This document shows positions 36,666 through 45,504 of a stretch of 64,000 bases of DNA, in pieces. Numbering within the stretch: position 1 is the stretch's first letter; every line of letters starts with the position of its first letter. Made by a program: the position numbers and the translations under genes. Origin of the DNA: VFMC01 sp963791635 (GTDB taxonomy: Bacteria > Actinomycetota > Acidimicrobiia > Acidimicrobiales > Ilumatobacteraceae); the NCBI GenBank assembly GCA_963791635.1, contig CAWBTC010000005.1, positions 868,001 to 932,000 of the forward strand, read 5' to 3'. The notes under the pieces are model-generated. The model did no database searches. It was not told the DNA's origin and saw only the letters and a program-made list of their open reading frames with translations.

Positions 36666-38702
36666 ATGAGCGACGACCCCCTGCTGCAACCGTTCCAGCT
36701 GAAGCACCTGACGCTGCGCAACCGGGTGATGTCCACCTCGCACGAGCCGGCGTACTCCGAGGACGGGATGCCGAAGGATCGGTACCGCGCCTACCACGTC
36801 GAAAAGGCCAAGGGTGGCCTCGCGCTGACGATGACCGCCGGCACCGCGGTCGTCTCCCCCGACAGCCCCCCGGCGTTCGGCAACCTGCACGCCTACAGCG
36901 ACGACATCGTGCCGTGGATCCGCGCGATGACCGACGAGATCCACGAACACGGCGCGGCGGCGATGATCCAGATCAGCCATCTGGGGCGGCGTACCGGCTG
37001 GGGTCAGGACGACTGGCTGCCGGTCATCGCTCCGTCAGCGATCCGCGAGCCAGCACACCGCTCGCACCCGAAGCCGGCCGAGGACTGGGACATCGACCGA
37101 ATCGTCGACCAATACGCCGACGCAGCCGAACGCATGCAGGCCGGCGGCATGGACGGCATCGAGATCGAGGCCTACGGTCACCTGTTCGACCAGTTCTGGT
37201 CGCCGTCCACGAACCGGCGCACCGACGCCTACGGCGGATCGTTCGAGAACCGGATGAGGTTCCCGATGGCGGTGCTCCACGCTGTCCGGCGGCGCGTCGG
37301 CACCGAGTTCGTCGTGTCGATCCGGATGGCTGTCGACGAGCGGCTCGAGGACGGCATCGACACCCCGATGGGTCTCACCATCCTTCGGCGGCTTGCAGGT
37401 GAACGCCTCATCGACGTCGTCAACGTCATCCGCGGCAACATCGTCAACGACGCCGTGCTGAGCGAGGTGATCCCGATCCACGGGATGGCGTCGGCGCCGC
37501 ACCTCGACTTCGCCGGCATGGTTCGTGCCGAGACAGGCATCGCGGTGTTCCACGCCGCCAAGATCGACGATGTCGCGACTGCACGCCACGCCGTGCGTGA
37601 GGGCAAGGTGGACATGGTGGGCATGACCCGTGCCCACATGGCCGATCCACAGATCGTCCGCAAGATCCAGCTGGGAGTCGAGCACACCATCCGTCCGTGC
37701 GTGGGCGCCACCTACTGCCTCGACCGGATCTACCAGGCGGGCGAGGCGCTGTGCATCCACAACGCCGCGACCGGCCGAGAGCTGACGATGCCGCACGTGA
37801 TCGAACCGGCCGTGGTGTCGCATCAGGTGATCGTGGTCGGCGCTGGACCCGGTGGGTTGGAAGCGGCCCGCGTGTGCGCCGAGCGCGGGCACGTGGTGAC
37901 CGTGATCGAGGCGATGCCGTGGGCCGGAGGCCAAGTGCGTCTCGCAGCGCGCAACCCTCGACGCAAGGACCTGCTCGGCATCATCGAGTGGCGCGTCGCC
38001 GAACTGGCGCGGCTCGGCGTGACGGTGCACTACGACACCTACGCGGACGCAAGCGCGATCCAGGCCCTCTCCCCCGATGTCGTCATCATCGCCACAGGTG
38101 GTCTCCCGCAACACCCCGAGCTCGAGGTGGGCGACGACCTGGTGGTGGAGGCATGGGACGTGGTGGGCGGCGACGTCCGTCTGCAGGGCGACGTGATCCT
38201 CTATGACGATGACGGCACGCACTCGGCGATGACGACCGGCGAGATGATCGCCCGATCCGGTGCACGCCTCGAGATCGTCACCCCAGAACGAACCGTCGGC
38301 GTCGACGTGGGTGGGATGAACCTGGTGCCGTACGCGAGGGCGTTCAACGAGACCGAGACGCGCATCACGTTGAACCAGCGCGTCCGCGCGGTGCGCAAGG
38401 TGGACGGTCGGCTCGAGGTGGAGATCGGCAGCGATCACAGCTCGCATCGCTCCACCCGCACGGTGGATGCCGTGGTGGTCGACCACGGAGTGCTCGCGAA
38501 CGACGAGCTGTACCACGAGCTCGTGTCCGCCTCGTCCAACGGTGGCGAGATCGACCACGAGGCGCTGCTCGGCGGACGATCCCAAACCGTGATCCGCAAC
38601 GCCGACGGGCGCTACCGCCTCTTCCGGATCGGCGATGCGGTTGCAGGTCGAAACATCCACGCGGCCATCTACGACGCACTGCGTCTCTGCAAGGATCTTT
38701 GA
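36666..38702 (+). CDS. StcD/DgcA-like FMN-FAD demethylase (N-methylproline or dimethylglycine type)
   Basis: 678 residues. Old-yellow-enzyme TIM barrel (FQLKHLTLRNRVMSTSHEPAYSEDGMP, GMDGIEIEAYGHLFDQFWSPSTNRRTDAYGGSFENRMRF), then cysteine motif RPCVGATYCLDRIYQAGEALC and a C-terminal dinucleotide fold (VIVVGAGPGGLEAARVCAERGH). Related to trimethylamine dehydrogenase and to StcD/DgcA. The cysteine pattern is C-x5-C-x11-C, three cysteines instead of the CxxCxxC-x11-C of 2,4-dienoyl-CoA reductase, which would alter or remove the [4Fe-4S] cluster. Co-operonic with mttB 2. Confidence 0.85.
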   Translation: MSDDPLLQPFQLKHLTLRNRVMSTSHEPAYSEDGMPKDRYRAYHVEKAKGGLALTMTAGTAVVSPDSPPAFGNLHAYSDDIVPWIRAMTDEIHEHGAAAMIQISHLGRRTGWGQDDWLPVIAPSAIREPAHRSHPKPAEDWDIDRIVDQYADAAERMQAGGMDGIEIEAYGHLFDQFWSPSTNRRTDAYGGSFENRMRFPMAVLHAVRRRVGTEFVVSIRMAVDERLEDGIDTPMGLTILRRLAGERLIDVVNVIRGNIVNDAVLSEVIPIHGMASAPHLDFAGMVRAETGIAVFHAAKIDDVATARHAVREGKVDMVGMTRAHMADPQIVRKIQLGVEHTIRPCVGATYCLDRIYQAGEALCIHNAATGRELTMPHVIEPAVVSHQVIVVGAGPGGLEAARVCAERGHVVTVIEAMPWAGGQVRLAARNPRRKDLLGIIEWRVAELARLGVTVHYDTYADASAIQALSPDVVIIATGGLPQHPELEVGDDLVVEAWDVVGGDVRLQGDVILYDDDGTHSAMTTGEMIARSGARLEIVTPERTVGVDVGGMNLVPYARAFNETETRITLNQRVRAVRKVDGRLEVEIGSDHSSHRSTRTVDAVVVDHGVLANDELYHELVSASSNGGEIDHEALLGGRSQTVIRNADGRYRLFRIGDAVAGRNIHAAIYDALRLCKDL

Positions 38703-38735
38703 CCTGACCTGACCTGACCTGACCTGACCTTGACC
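38699..38735. repeat. pentanucleotide repeat (TGACC)n
   Basis: Seven near-perfect copies of TGACC start at the stop codon of the demethylase gene and end before the fhs promoter. Possible slippage tract; no function assigned. Confidence 0.85.
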
Positions 38736-38748
38736 CGACGTCAGCGTC

Positions 38749-38783
38749 GTTCCGTATCGTGGGATTGTTCCACCTGGCGGAAC
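38749..38783 (+). promoter_or_regulatory. tandem IclR-type operators in the fhs promoter
   Basis: GTTCCGTATCGTGGGAT (38749-38765) and GTTCCACCTGGCGGAAC (38767-38783), centres 18 bp apart, the same pair structure as before formate dehydrogenase. A TATTCT -10-like box lies at 38791-38796, so a bound regulator would block RNA polymerase. Confidence 0.8.
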
Positions 38784-38806
38784 CCTGCGCTATTCTCGGC
38801 ACGACG

Positions 38807-38828
38807 GTTCCCTCGCTGGAGAGGGAAC
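38807..38828 (+). promoter_or_regulatory. hairpin in the fhs 5' leader
   Basis: GTTCCCTC-gctgga-GAGGGAAC, perfect 8-bp arms, about 24 nt before the fhs start. It could be a third, widely spaced operator half-site pair (GTTCC...GGAAC) or a leader stem-loop. Confidence 0.5.
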
Positions 38829-38851
38829 GCCATGTCTCTCAGGGGGTCATC

Positions 38852-40549
38852 GTGTCCTTTCCATCCGATCTGGAGATCGCCCGCGCCGGCAAGCCGGCAC
38901 CGCTCGCGGACATCGCCGCACAGATGGGGATCGGTCCCCACCTGCTGGAGCAGCACGGCGACGAGCTCGCCAAGATCCGTCTGGAGGCGATCGACGAGCT
39001 GAGCGACCGGCCGAAGGCCAAGTACGTGGTCGTCACCGCGATCACGCCCACCCCGCTCGGCGAGGGCAAGACCACCACCACGGTCGGGTTGGGACAGGCG
39101 ATGAAGCACATCGGCAAGAAGGCTGTGATCAGCCTTCGTCAGCCGAGCATGGGTCCGACGTTCGGCATCAAGGGTGGTGCGGCCGGCGGCGGCTACAGCC
39201 AGGTGATCCCGATGGAGTTGCTGAACCTCCACCTCACCGGCGACTTCCATGCCGTCACCGCGGCCCACAACCTGCTGTCGGCGATGGTGGACAACCACCT
39301 CCACCAGGGCAACGATCTCGGGCTCGACCTGCACAACATCACGTGGCGCCGCGTGCTCGACGTGAACGACCGAGCGCTGCGCAACATCATCGTCGGCCTC
39401 GGATCGAAGATGGACGGCATCCCCCGCCAGACCGGCTTCGACATCACCGCTGCGTCCGAGGTGATGGCGATCCTCGCCCTGTCGACGTCGGTCGAGGACA
39501 TGCGCGCCCGCCTCGGCCGCATCGTTGTCGGGTACACGCCGGCAGGCGAGCCCGTCACGGCAGAGCAGTTGAAGGGTGCCGGCTCGATGGCCGTCATCAT
39601 GAAGGAGGCGCTCAAGCCCAACCTCCTCCAGACGCTGGAGAACACCCCGGTGATCGTGCACGCAGGACCGTTCGGCAACATCGCCCACGGCAACAGCTCG
39701 ATCGTCGGCGACCTCATCGGCATCCGCGGGGGCGACTACCTCATCACCGAGGCCGGCTTCGGTGCCGACATGGGCGCCGAGCGCTTCTTCAACATCAAGT
39801 GCCGCAACTCCGGCATGGTGCCGGACGCTGCGGTCCTGGTCGCGACCGTGCGTGCGCTCAAGGCGCACAGCGGGAAGTTCAAGATCGTGGCCGGCAAGCC
39901 GTTGCCGCCCGAGCTGCTCGCCGAGAACCCCGACGACGTGCGCGCCGGTGCTGCGAACCTCATCAAGCAGATCGAGAACGTGAAGGTGCACGGGGTCTCC
40001 CCCGTCGTCGCGATCAATGCGTTCCCCGGTGACTTCGCGTCCGAGCACCAGGCCATTCGCGAGATCGCCGAATCGGTGGGTGCCCGCGTGGCCGTCTGCA
40101 CGCACTTCTCCGACGGTGGCCGGGGCGCCACCGACCTCGCACAGGCCGTCGTGGAGGCATGTGACGAGCCGAGCACGTTCCAGTACTGCTACGAGAGCGA
40201 GATGACCCTCAAGCAGAAGATCGAGGCCGTCGCGACCAAGATCTACGGGGCCGCCAACGTCACGTACACCGCTGCTGCGAACACCCAACTCGCCCGCTAC
40301 GAGAAGAACGGCTTCGGCAACCTGCCGGTCTGCATTGCGAAGACCCACCTGTCGATCTCGGGCGACCCCTCCCTGAAGGGCGCGCCCACAGGCCACACCC
40401 TGAACGTGCGCGAGGCGCGCGCCAGCGTTGGCGCCGGCTTCATCTACCCGATCTGTGGTGACATGACGACGATGCCCGGCCTCGGTTCGGCCCCTGCCGC
40501 ATCCATCATCGACTTCGACGACAACGGCGAGATCGTTGGCCTGTCGTGA
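38852..40549 (+). CDS. fhs: formate-tetrahydrofolate ligase
   Basis: Interconverts formate + ATP + THF and 10-formyl-THF; in a C1-oxidising cell it can run towards formate and ATP. 565 residues from GTG 38852 with AGGGGG 5 nt upstream; longer upstream starts lack a ribosome site. Motifs: TPTPLGEGKTTTTVGLGQ (P-loop), PSMGPTFGIKGGAAGGGYSQVIPMEL, AHNLLSAMVDNHL, TEAGFGADMGAERFFNIKCR, PVCIAKTHLS. Intact. Translationally coupled to folD (GTGA overlap). Confidence 0.97.
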   Translation: MSFPSDLEIARAGKPAPLADIAAQMGIGPHLLEQHGDELAKIRLEAIDELSDRPKAKYVVVTAITPTPLGEGKTTTTVGLGQAMKHIGKKAVISLRQPSMGPTFGIKGGAAGGGYSQVIPMELLNLHLTGDFHAVTAAHNLLSAMVDNHLHQGNDLGLDLHNITWRRVLDVNDRALRNIIVGLGSKMDGIPRQTGFDITAASEVMAILALSTSVEDMRARLGRIVVGYTPAGEPVTAEQLKGAGSMAVIMKEALKPNLLQTLENTPVIVHAGPFGNIAHGNSSIVGDLIGIRGGDYLITEAGFGADMGAERFFNIKCRNSGMVPDAAVLVATVRALKAHSGKFKIVAGKPLPPELLAENPDDVRAGAANLIKQIENVKVHGVSPVVAINAFPGDFASEHQAIREIAESVGARVAVCTHFSDGGRGATDLAQAVVEACDEPSTFQYCYESEMTLKQKIEAVATKIYGAANVTYTAAANTQLARYEKNGFGNLPVCIAKTHLSISGDPSLKGAPTGHTLNVREARASVGAGFIYPICGDMTTMPGLGSAPAASIIDFDDNGEIVGLS

Positions 40550-41409
40550 GCGCCGTCGTCATCGACGGCATCGCGGTCCGCGAGCAGATCCTCGACGAGA
40601 TCCGCGCCACGATCGACGCCGCAGGCAATCCGCACGTCTGCTTGGCCACCGTGCTCGTCGGTGACGACAAGCCCAGTCGCTCGTACATCAACTCCAAGCA
40701 GAAGAAGGCGGGTCAGGCCGGCATCGTGTCGCGCCACACCGACTTGCCGGCCGCGGCGAGCCAGGCCCAGGTGGACGACACGATCGCTGCACTCGCGGCG
40801 GATCCGAGCGTGCACGGCATCCTGTGCCAGTTCCCACTGCCTGACGGCCTCGACATGGAGCAGGTGCTCGAGCAGATCCCGTTCGAGAAGGACGTCGACG
40901 GCCTCACGGAGCGTTCGATGGGTCGTCTCGTCCGTGGTCAGACAGGCCATGTCGGCTGCACGCCCCTCGGGGTGATGCGTCTGCTCGAGCGCTATCAGGT
41001 GCCGACGTCAGGCAAGCGGGCCGTCGTCGTCGGTCGTTCGACGCTCACGGGCCTGCCTCAGGTGCTGCTCCTCGGCCGCAAGGGATGCGATGCGACGGTG
41101 ACGCTCGCCCACTCGCGCACACCGGCCGCCGACATGATCGACATCTGTCGCTCGGCTGACATCATCGTCGCCTGTGCAGGACAGGCCCGAATGATCACCG
41201 CCGACCACGTGAAGCCGGGCGCGGCCGTGATCGACGTCGGTATCAGCCGCACCGAGGCCGGACTGGTCGGCGACGTCGACTTCGACGCGGTGAAGGAGAT
41301 CGCCGGCTGGCTCACGCCGATGCCGGGCGGCACGGGTCCGATGACCATCGCGTGCCTGATGGAGAACACGCTGAACGCGGCACGGATGCAGGGCGCGTTC
41401 CCCGCCTGA
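40546..41409 (+). CDS. folD: methylene-THF dehydrogenase/methenyl-THF cyclohydrolase
   Basis: Oxidises methylene-THF to 10-formyl-THF in two steps, linking the folate-dependent demethylases to Fhs. 287 residues. Motifs: SRSYINSKQKKAGQAGI (active-site Tyr and Lys), GILCQFPLPDGLD, DVDGLTERSMGRLVRG, CTPLGVMRLLERY, and PMPGGTGPMTIACLMENT. The NADP-site signature reads VVVGRSTLTGLPQVLLLG instead of the usual GRSxxVGxP, a mild deviation. GTG start overlaps the fhs stop by 4 nt. Confidence 0.96.
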   Translation: MSAVVIDGIAVREQILDEIRATIDAAGNPHVCLATVLVGDDKPSRSYINSKQKKAGQAGIVSRHTDLPAAASQAQVDDTIAALAADPSVHGILCQFPLPDGLDMEQVLEQIPFEKDVDGLTERSMGRLVRGQTGHVGCTPLGVMRLLERYQVPTSGKRAVVVGRSTLTGLPQVLLLGRKGCDATVTLAHSRTPAADMIDICRSADIIVACAGQARMITADHVKPGAAVIDVGISRTEAGLVGDVDFDAVKEIAGWLTPMPGGTGPMTIACLMENTLNAARMQGAFPA

Positions 41410-41506
41410 TTCCGGTTCGCATGACCTCGACGTCGCGTCACCATCTCGGTGGTGGCGATCGATAGCGGCGTCTACCGTACGGCGCAAGCACGTCGAGAGG
41501 TCCGCC

Positions 41507-42517
41507 ATGTCTCCCCCGTTCCCGCCCACCATGTCTGCCATCGTCCAGCGTCGGTACGGCACGCCAAGTTGCCTCTCATCGGCCGAACTCCACGTGCCCG
41601 AGCCCGGACCTGGTGACGTGCTCGTGCGGGTCCGCGCCGCCGCGATCGATCAAGGCACGCTGCACGTGCTCCATGGCAGTCCCTACATCGCGCGCCCTTC
41701 ATTCGGGCTCCGTCGCCCGAAACGGGTCGTTCCTGGGCTCGACGTGGCGGGCGTCGTCGAGGCCGTCGGCACGCACGTCACCGGATTCGCTGCGGGCGAC
41801 GAGGTGTTCGGCATCGCACAGGGTTCGCTGGCGGAGTACGCCATCGCCCGTGCTGACAAGCTCGCGATCGCGCCAACCGACATCGATGCCGTACGGTGCG
41901 CGGCGCTGCCCGTGTCGGGCCTGACCGCGCTGCAGGCGGTCCGCAAGGGTGAGGTGCAGCCCGGCCAACGGGTGTTGATCATCGGCGCGTCCGGCGGTGT
42001 CGGCCACTATGCGGTTCAGATCGCCGTCGCACGAGGTGCCGAGGTGACGGCTGTGTGCCGCAGTGCAAAGGCCGACCTGATGCGGTCGCTCGGGGCGACG
42101 CACGTGCTCGCACACGACCGAGGCGAACTGGCGGCCGCTCCTGCGGATCTCCGGTGGGACGTCGTGATCGACATCGCCGGGAACGCATCGGTCAGGCGCC
42201 TGCGGCGGCTCGCGACGCAGCGGGGCACGGTGGTGATCGTCGGTGGTGACACGGGCGGTCGTTGGACGGCAGGGTACGGGCGCAACCTGCGGGCGATGGC
42301 CGTGTCGCCGTTCGTGGGCACGCGGCTGTTCGCCCTCGTGTCGCGGGAGACCGCCATTGATCTCGTGGCCCTGCGCGAGCTGGTCGACGAAGGTCGCCTG
42401 CGTCCACATGTGGACCGCACCTTTGCGTTGGCCGATGCTCCCGATGCGCTCAGGTACCTCGCATCGGGCGCCGCGTTCGGCAAGGTGGTCGTCACCGTGG
42501 GCGAACACACGCCGTAG
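41507..42517 (+). CDS. MDR-superfamily NAD(P)-dependent oxidoreductase (quinone reductase-like)
   Basis: 336 residues. GroES-like N-terminus (LHVPEPGPGDVLVRVRAAAIDQGTLHVLHG) and Rossmann fold with GQRVLIIGASGGVGHYAVQIAVARGAEVTAVCRSAKADLMRSLGATHVL. Lacks the GHE catalytic zinc motif, so it belongs to the zinc-free quinone-reductase group. ATG 41507 with GAGAGG upstream; internal ATG 41531 possible. Between folD and iclR 2; link to C1 metabolism unclear. Confidence 0.85.
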   Translation: MSPPFPPTMSAIVQRRYGTPSCLSSAELHVPEPGPGDVLVRVRAAAIDQGTLHVLHGSPYIARPSFGLRRPKRVVPGLDVAGVVEAVGTHVTGFAAGDEVFGIAQGSLAEYAIARADKLAIAPTDIDAVRCAALPVSGLTALQAVRKGEVQPGQRVLIIGASGGVGHYAVQIAVARGAEVTAVCRSAKADLMRSLGATHVLAHDRGELAAAPADLRWDVVIDIAGNASVRRLRRLATQRGTVVIVGGDTGGRWTAGYGRNLRAMAVSPFVGTRLFALVSRETAIDLVALRELVDEGRLRPHVDRTFALADAPDALRYLASGAAFGKVVVTVGEHTP

Positions 42518-42523
42518 CCACGC

Positions 42524-42558
42524 GTTCCACCACCCGGAACGATGCCGTATGATGGAAC
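42524..42558 (+). promoter_or_regulatory. tandem IclR-type operators in the promoter of iclR 2
   Basis: GTTCCACCACCCGGAAC (42524-42540) and ATGCCGTATGATGGAAC (42542-42558), centres 18 bp apart, between the MDR gene and iclR 2. The second site contains a TATGAT -10-like box, consistent with autorepression. Confidence 0.8.
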
Positions 42559-42583
42559 ACGTGGTGCGACGAGGGTGGTCCTG

Positions 42584-43321
42584 ATGTCGACGGTGCAATC
42601 GATCGATCGTGCCTTCTCGGTGTTGCGTGCCCTGATCCCCGGTGCTGCCGGTGTCACCGACATCGCCGACAGGGTGAACCTGCCGAAGAGCACGGTGTCT
42701 CGGCTGCTGTCGACGCTCGAAGAGCTCGGCGTCGTGGAACAGGTGTCGGTCGGCGGCGAGTACCGCATCGGCGTCGGCATGGCAGAGATCGCCGCGGCCG
42801 CGCGGCCCGTGCGTTCGCTCGTTGCGGCCGCTCGTCCGCAGTTGCTCGAGCTCGCCCGGCTCACCGGTGAGGCTGCAGGCGTGAGCATGCGCGATGGAAC
42901 GGACATGCTCTACCTCGACCAGGTGAACCCCGACACCGAACTGCAGGTGCGTGACTGGACCGGGACGCGCATCCCGATGCATGCGGTGCCGAGCGGTCAG
43001 GTCGTGCTGGCTTCCATGACCGACGCCGAGCTCGACGCGTTCGTCGCCGCGCCGCTGATGGCATTCACCCCGCACACCGTGGTCGATGCCGCCGTGCTCC
43101 GCCGGCGCCTCGCCGAGGTACGTACACAGGGCTTTGCACTCGCCGTCGATGAGTTCTCCGACGGACTCAGCTCGGTCGCAGCACCGATCGTCGACATCGC
43201 GGGTCACGTGGTGGGCGCCCTCCACGTGTACGGGCCCACCTATCGTTTCAACACCGAGCGCGATCCTGCGGCGCTCGGCGCGCTCGTGGTCGACATCGCG
43301 GGTCGCATCCGCGTCGGTTGA
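42584..43321 (+). CDS. IclR-family regulator 2, candidate master regulator of the C1 genes
   Basis: 245 residues from ATG 42584 (GAGGG upstream). Winged helix: SIDRAFSVLRALIPGAAGVTDIADRVNLPKSTVSRLLSTLEELGVVEQ; IclR effector domain: AAGVSMRDGTDMLYLDQVNPDTELQVRDWTGTRIPMHAVPSGQVVLASM ... GFALAVDEFSDGLSSVAAPIVDIAGHVVGALHVYGPTYRF. Its own promoter has the paired GTTCC...GGAAC palindromes that also precede formate dehydrogenase, fhs-folD and the corrinoid gene; that makes it the best candidate to bind them. Confidence 0.92.
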   Translation: MSTVQSIDRAFSVLRALIPGAAGVTDIADRVNLPKSTVSRLLSTLEELGVVEQVSVGGEYRIGVGMAEIAAAARPVRSLVAAARPQLLELARLTGEAAGVSMRDGTDMLYLDQVNPDTELQVRDWTGTRIPMHAVPSGQVVLASMTDAELDAFVAAPLMAFTPHTVVDAAVLRRRLAEVRTQGFALAVDEFSDGLSSVAAPIVDIAGHVVGALHVYGPTYRFNTERDPAALGALVVDIAGRIRVG

Positions 43322-43363
43322 TCTCGCCCGTCCACCACCGTTCTTCCAATCGAGGTTCTCCGG

Positions 43364-45039
43364 ATGTCCGATCGTTACGACTACGTCATCGTTGGCGGAG
43401 GCTCTGCCGGTTCTGCGCTCGCCAATCGGTTGAGTGCCGACCCGGGCAACAGCGTGCTGGTGCTCGAGGCGGGTCGACCCGACTACCGGTGGGACGTCTT
43501 CATCCACATGCCGGCGGCGCTGATGTTCCCGATCGGAAGCAAGTTCTACGACTGGAAGTACGAGAGCGAGCCCGAGCCGTTCATGAACGGCCGCAGGGTG
43601 TACCACGCCGCGGCAAGGTCCTGGGCGGTTCGAGCAGCATCAACGGGATGATCTTCCAGCGGGGCAACCCGATGGACTACGAGCGCTGGGCCGCCGACAA
43701 GGGGATGGACACCTGGAACTATGCCCACTGCCTTCCGTACTTCAAGAGGATGGAGAACTGCTTGGCCGGTGCCGATGAATGGCGTGGCGGCAGCGGACCG
43801 CTCGAGGTCGAGCGCGGCCCGTCCGACAACCCCTTGATCGAAGCGTTCCTGCAGGCGACGGAGCAGGCGGGCTTCGCCGGCACGACCGATGTGAACGGGT
43901 ATCGCCAAGAGGGGTTCACTCGATTCGACCGCAACATCCGGCGTGGCCGTCGCCTCAGTGCGTCGAAGGCGTACCTGTGGCCGATCATGGATCGACCCAA
44001 TCTCACCGTGACGACGCGGGCGCTCGTTCACAAGGTGCTGTTCGACGGCACCCGGGCGACGGGCGTGGAGTACAGCGTCCACAACCTGGCGGGCCGCCGC
44101 ACCACACACACGGTGGACGCCGGCGAGGTGGTGTTGTGCGGCGGAGCGTTCAACACGCCGCAGCTGCTGCAGTTGAGCGGTGTCGGCGATGCATCGTTGC
44201 TCGGTTCGCTCGACATCCCCGTCGTGCACGACCTGCCCGCTGTCGGCCAGCACATGCAGGACCACCTCGAGGTGTACGTCCAGTACCTGTGCAAGCAGCC
44301 GGTGTCGATGCAGCCCTCGTTGAAGTACTGGAGGCGACCGTTCATCGGCGCCGACTGGCTGTTCCGCCGCAAGGGTCCTGGGGCCAGCAACCACTTCGAG
44401 TCGGGTGGCTTCGCCCGCAGCAATGACGACGTCGCGTGGCCGAACCTGATGTTCCACTTTCTGCCGATCGCGGTGCGCTACGACGGCACCGCTCCGGCGG
44501 GTGGCCACGGCTACCAGGTGCACGTCGGGCCGATGTACTCGAACTCAGAAGGGTCGGTGACGATCACCTCGACCGACCCGGCCGAGCACCCCGCCCTGCG
44601 TTTCAACTACATCTCCACACCCGAGGACCGTCGCGAGTGGGTGGAGGCGATCCGACTCGCGCGCACGATCCTCGGTCAATCGGCGATGGATCCGTACAAC
44701 GGCGGCGAAACCTCCCCCGGCCCGTCAGTGCAGACCGACGAGGAGATCCTCGAGTGGGTCCGCAAGGACGGAGAGACTGCGCTGCATCCGTCGTGCACGT
44801 GCCGGATGGGTGCCGAGGACGACTCGAGTGTGGTCGATCCACTGACGATGAAGGTGCACGGCGTGCAGGGCGTGAGCGTGTGTGACGCATCGGCGATGCG
44901 CTACGTCACCAACGGCAACATCTATGCGCCGGTGATGATGATGGCGGAGAAGGCGGCCGACCTGATCCTCGGCAACACCCCTCTCGCACCTGAGCACACC
45001 GAGTACTACCGGCACCGGCCGGCGACGCCATCCTCCTGA
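43364..45039 (+). CDS. GMC oxidoreductase, choline dehydrogenase-like (one frameshift)
   Basis: About 558 residues. FAD-binding YDYVIVGGGSAGSALANRLSADPGNSVLVLEAG, GMC signature GKVLGGSSSINGMIFQRGNPMDYERWA, GAFNTPQLLQLSGVGD, and the C-terminal catalytic block LHPSCTCRMG ... RYVTNGNIYAPVMMMAEKAADLI. Closest in motif pattern to BetA, which oxidises choline to betaine aldehyde. One missing base near 43610 (VYHA-RGKVLGG). No betaine-aldehyde dehydrogenase is in the window; BetA can oxidise the aldehyde itself in characterised cases. Confidence 0.87.
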
Positions 45040-45077
45040 TGCCCGCTCCCTTGCTGATCCGCACGCGTGATTCACGG

Positions 45078-45422
45078 TCAGCCACTGGCGAGCTGGACCA
45101 CGAGTTGGACGAGTTCGTTCACCACCGTCGCAGACAGCAACACCGTCGGCAGGAGCACCATCCACGACCGTTCGCCTCGCCGGATCACCGCGACCAGCCC
45201 GAGCACGTAGGACCCCAGGAGGCAGAGCAGGGTCGCGACGAACGCAACCTGCTGCCAAGCAGGGGGATCGTCGGGTCCAGGCTCGCTGGTGAACGCGAGC
45301 ACGAAGACCAGCACGATCGAGCCCACCATCGTCGCGAACGCCGTCCATCCGAGCCGGGATGACGGGAGCCGGAAGACCCTCGAGTGCAGGCTCGGCTTCG
45401 GCGTGGTCGTTCGCGGCTGCAT
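45078..45422 (-). CDS. small membrane protein with three hydrophobic segments
   Basis: 114 residues from ATG 45422. Hydrophobic stretches AFATMVGSIVLVFVLAF, VAFVATLLCLLGSYVLGLVAVI and WMVLLPTVLLSATVVNELVQLV. No family recognised. Single gene convergent with the GMC oxidoreductase. Confidence 0.6.
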   Translation of the reverse strand: MQPRTTTPKPSLHSRVFRLPSSRLGWTAFATMVGSIVLVFVLAFTSEPGPDDPPAWQQVAFVATLLCLLGSYVLGLVAVIRRGERSWMVLLPTVLLSATVVNELVQLVVQLASG

Positions 45423-45504
45423 TGCGGCCCCCTCGTACGATTCGAGGGTACGTCGCAAGCAGGGGGACGAACAGCGCCTCAAGTCCTGACTTTGGTGTTC
45501 ATGA

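Noticed and set aside
38801..38850. Possible glycine riboswitch before fhs (GGAGAG ... CTCTCAGG)
   Set aside because: The two hallmark strings are only 12 nt apart; the conserved aptamer core with its second and third stems does not fit.
41699..43606. 635-residue minus-strand open frame
   Set aside because: Antisense shadow of the MDR oxidoreductase, iclR 2 and the GMC gene; rich in His/Arg/Asp with no domain.
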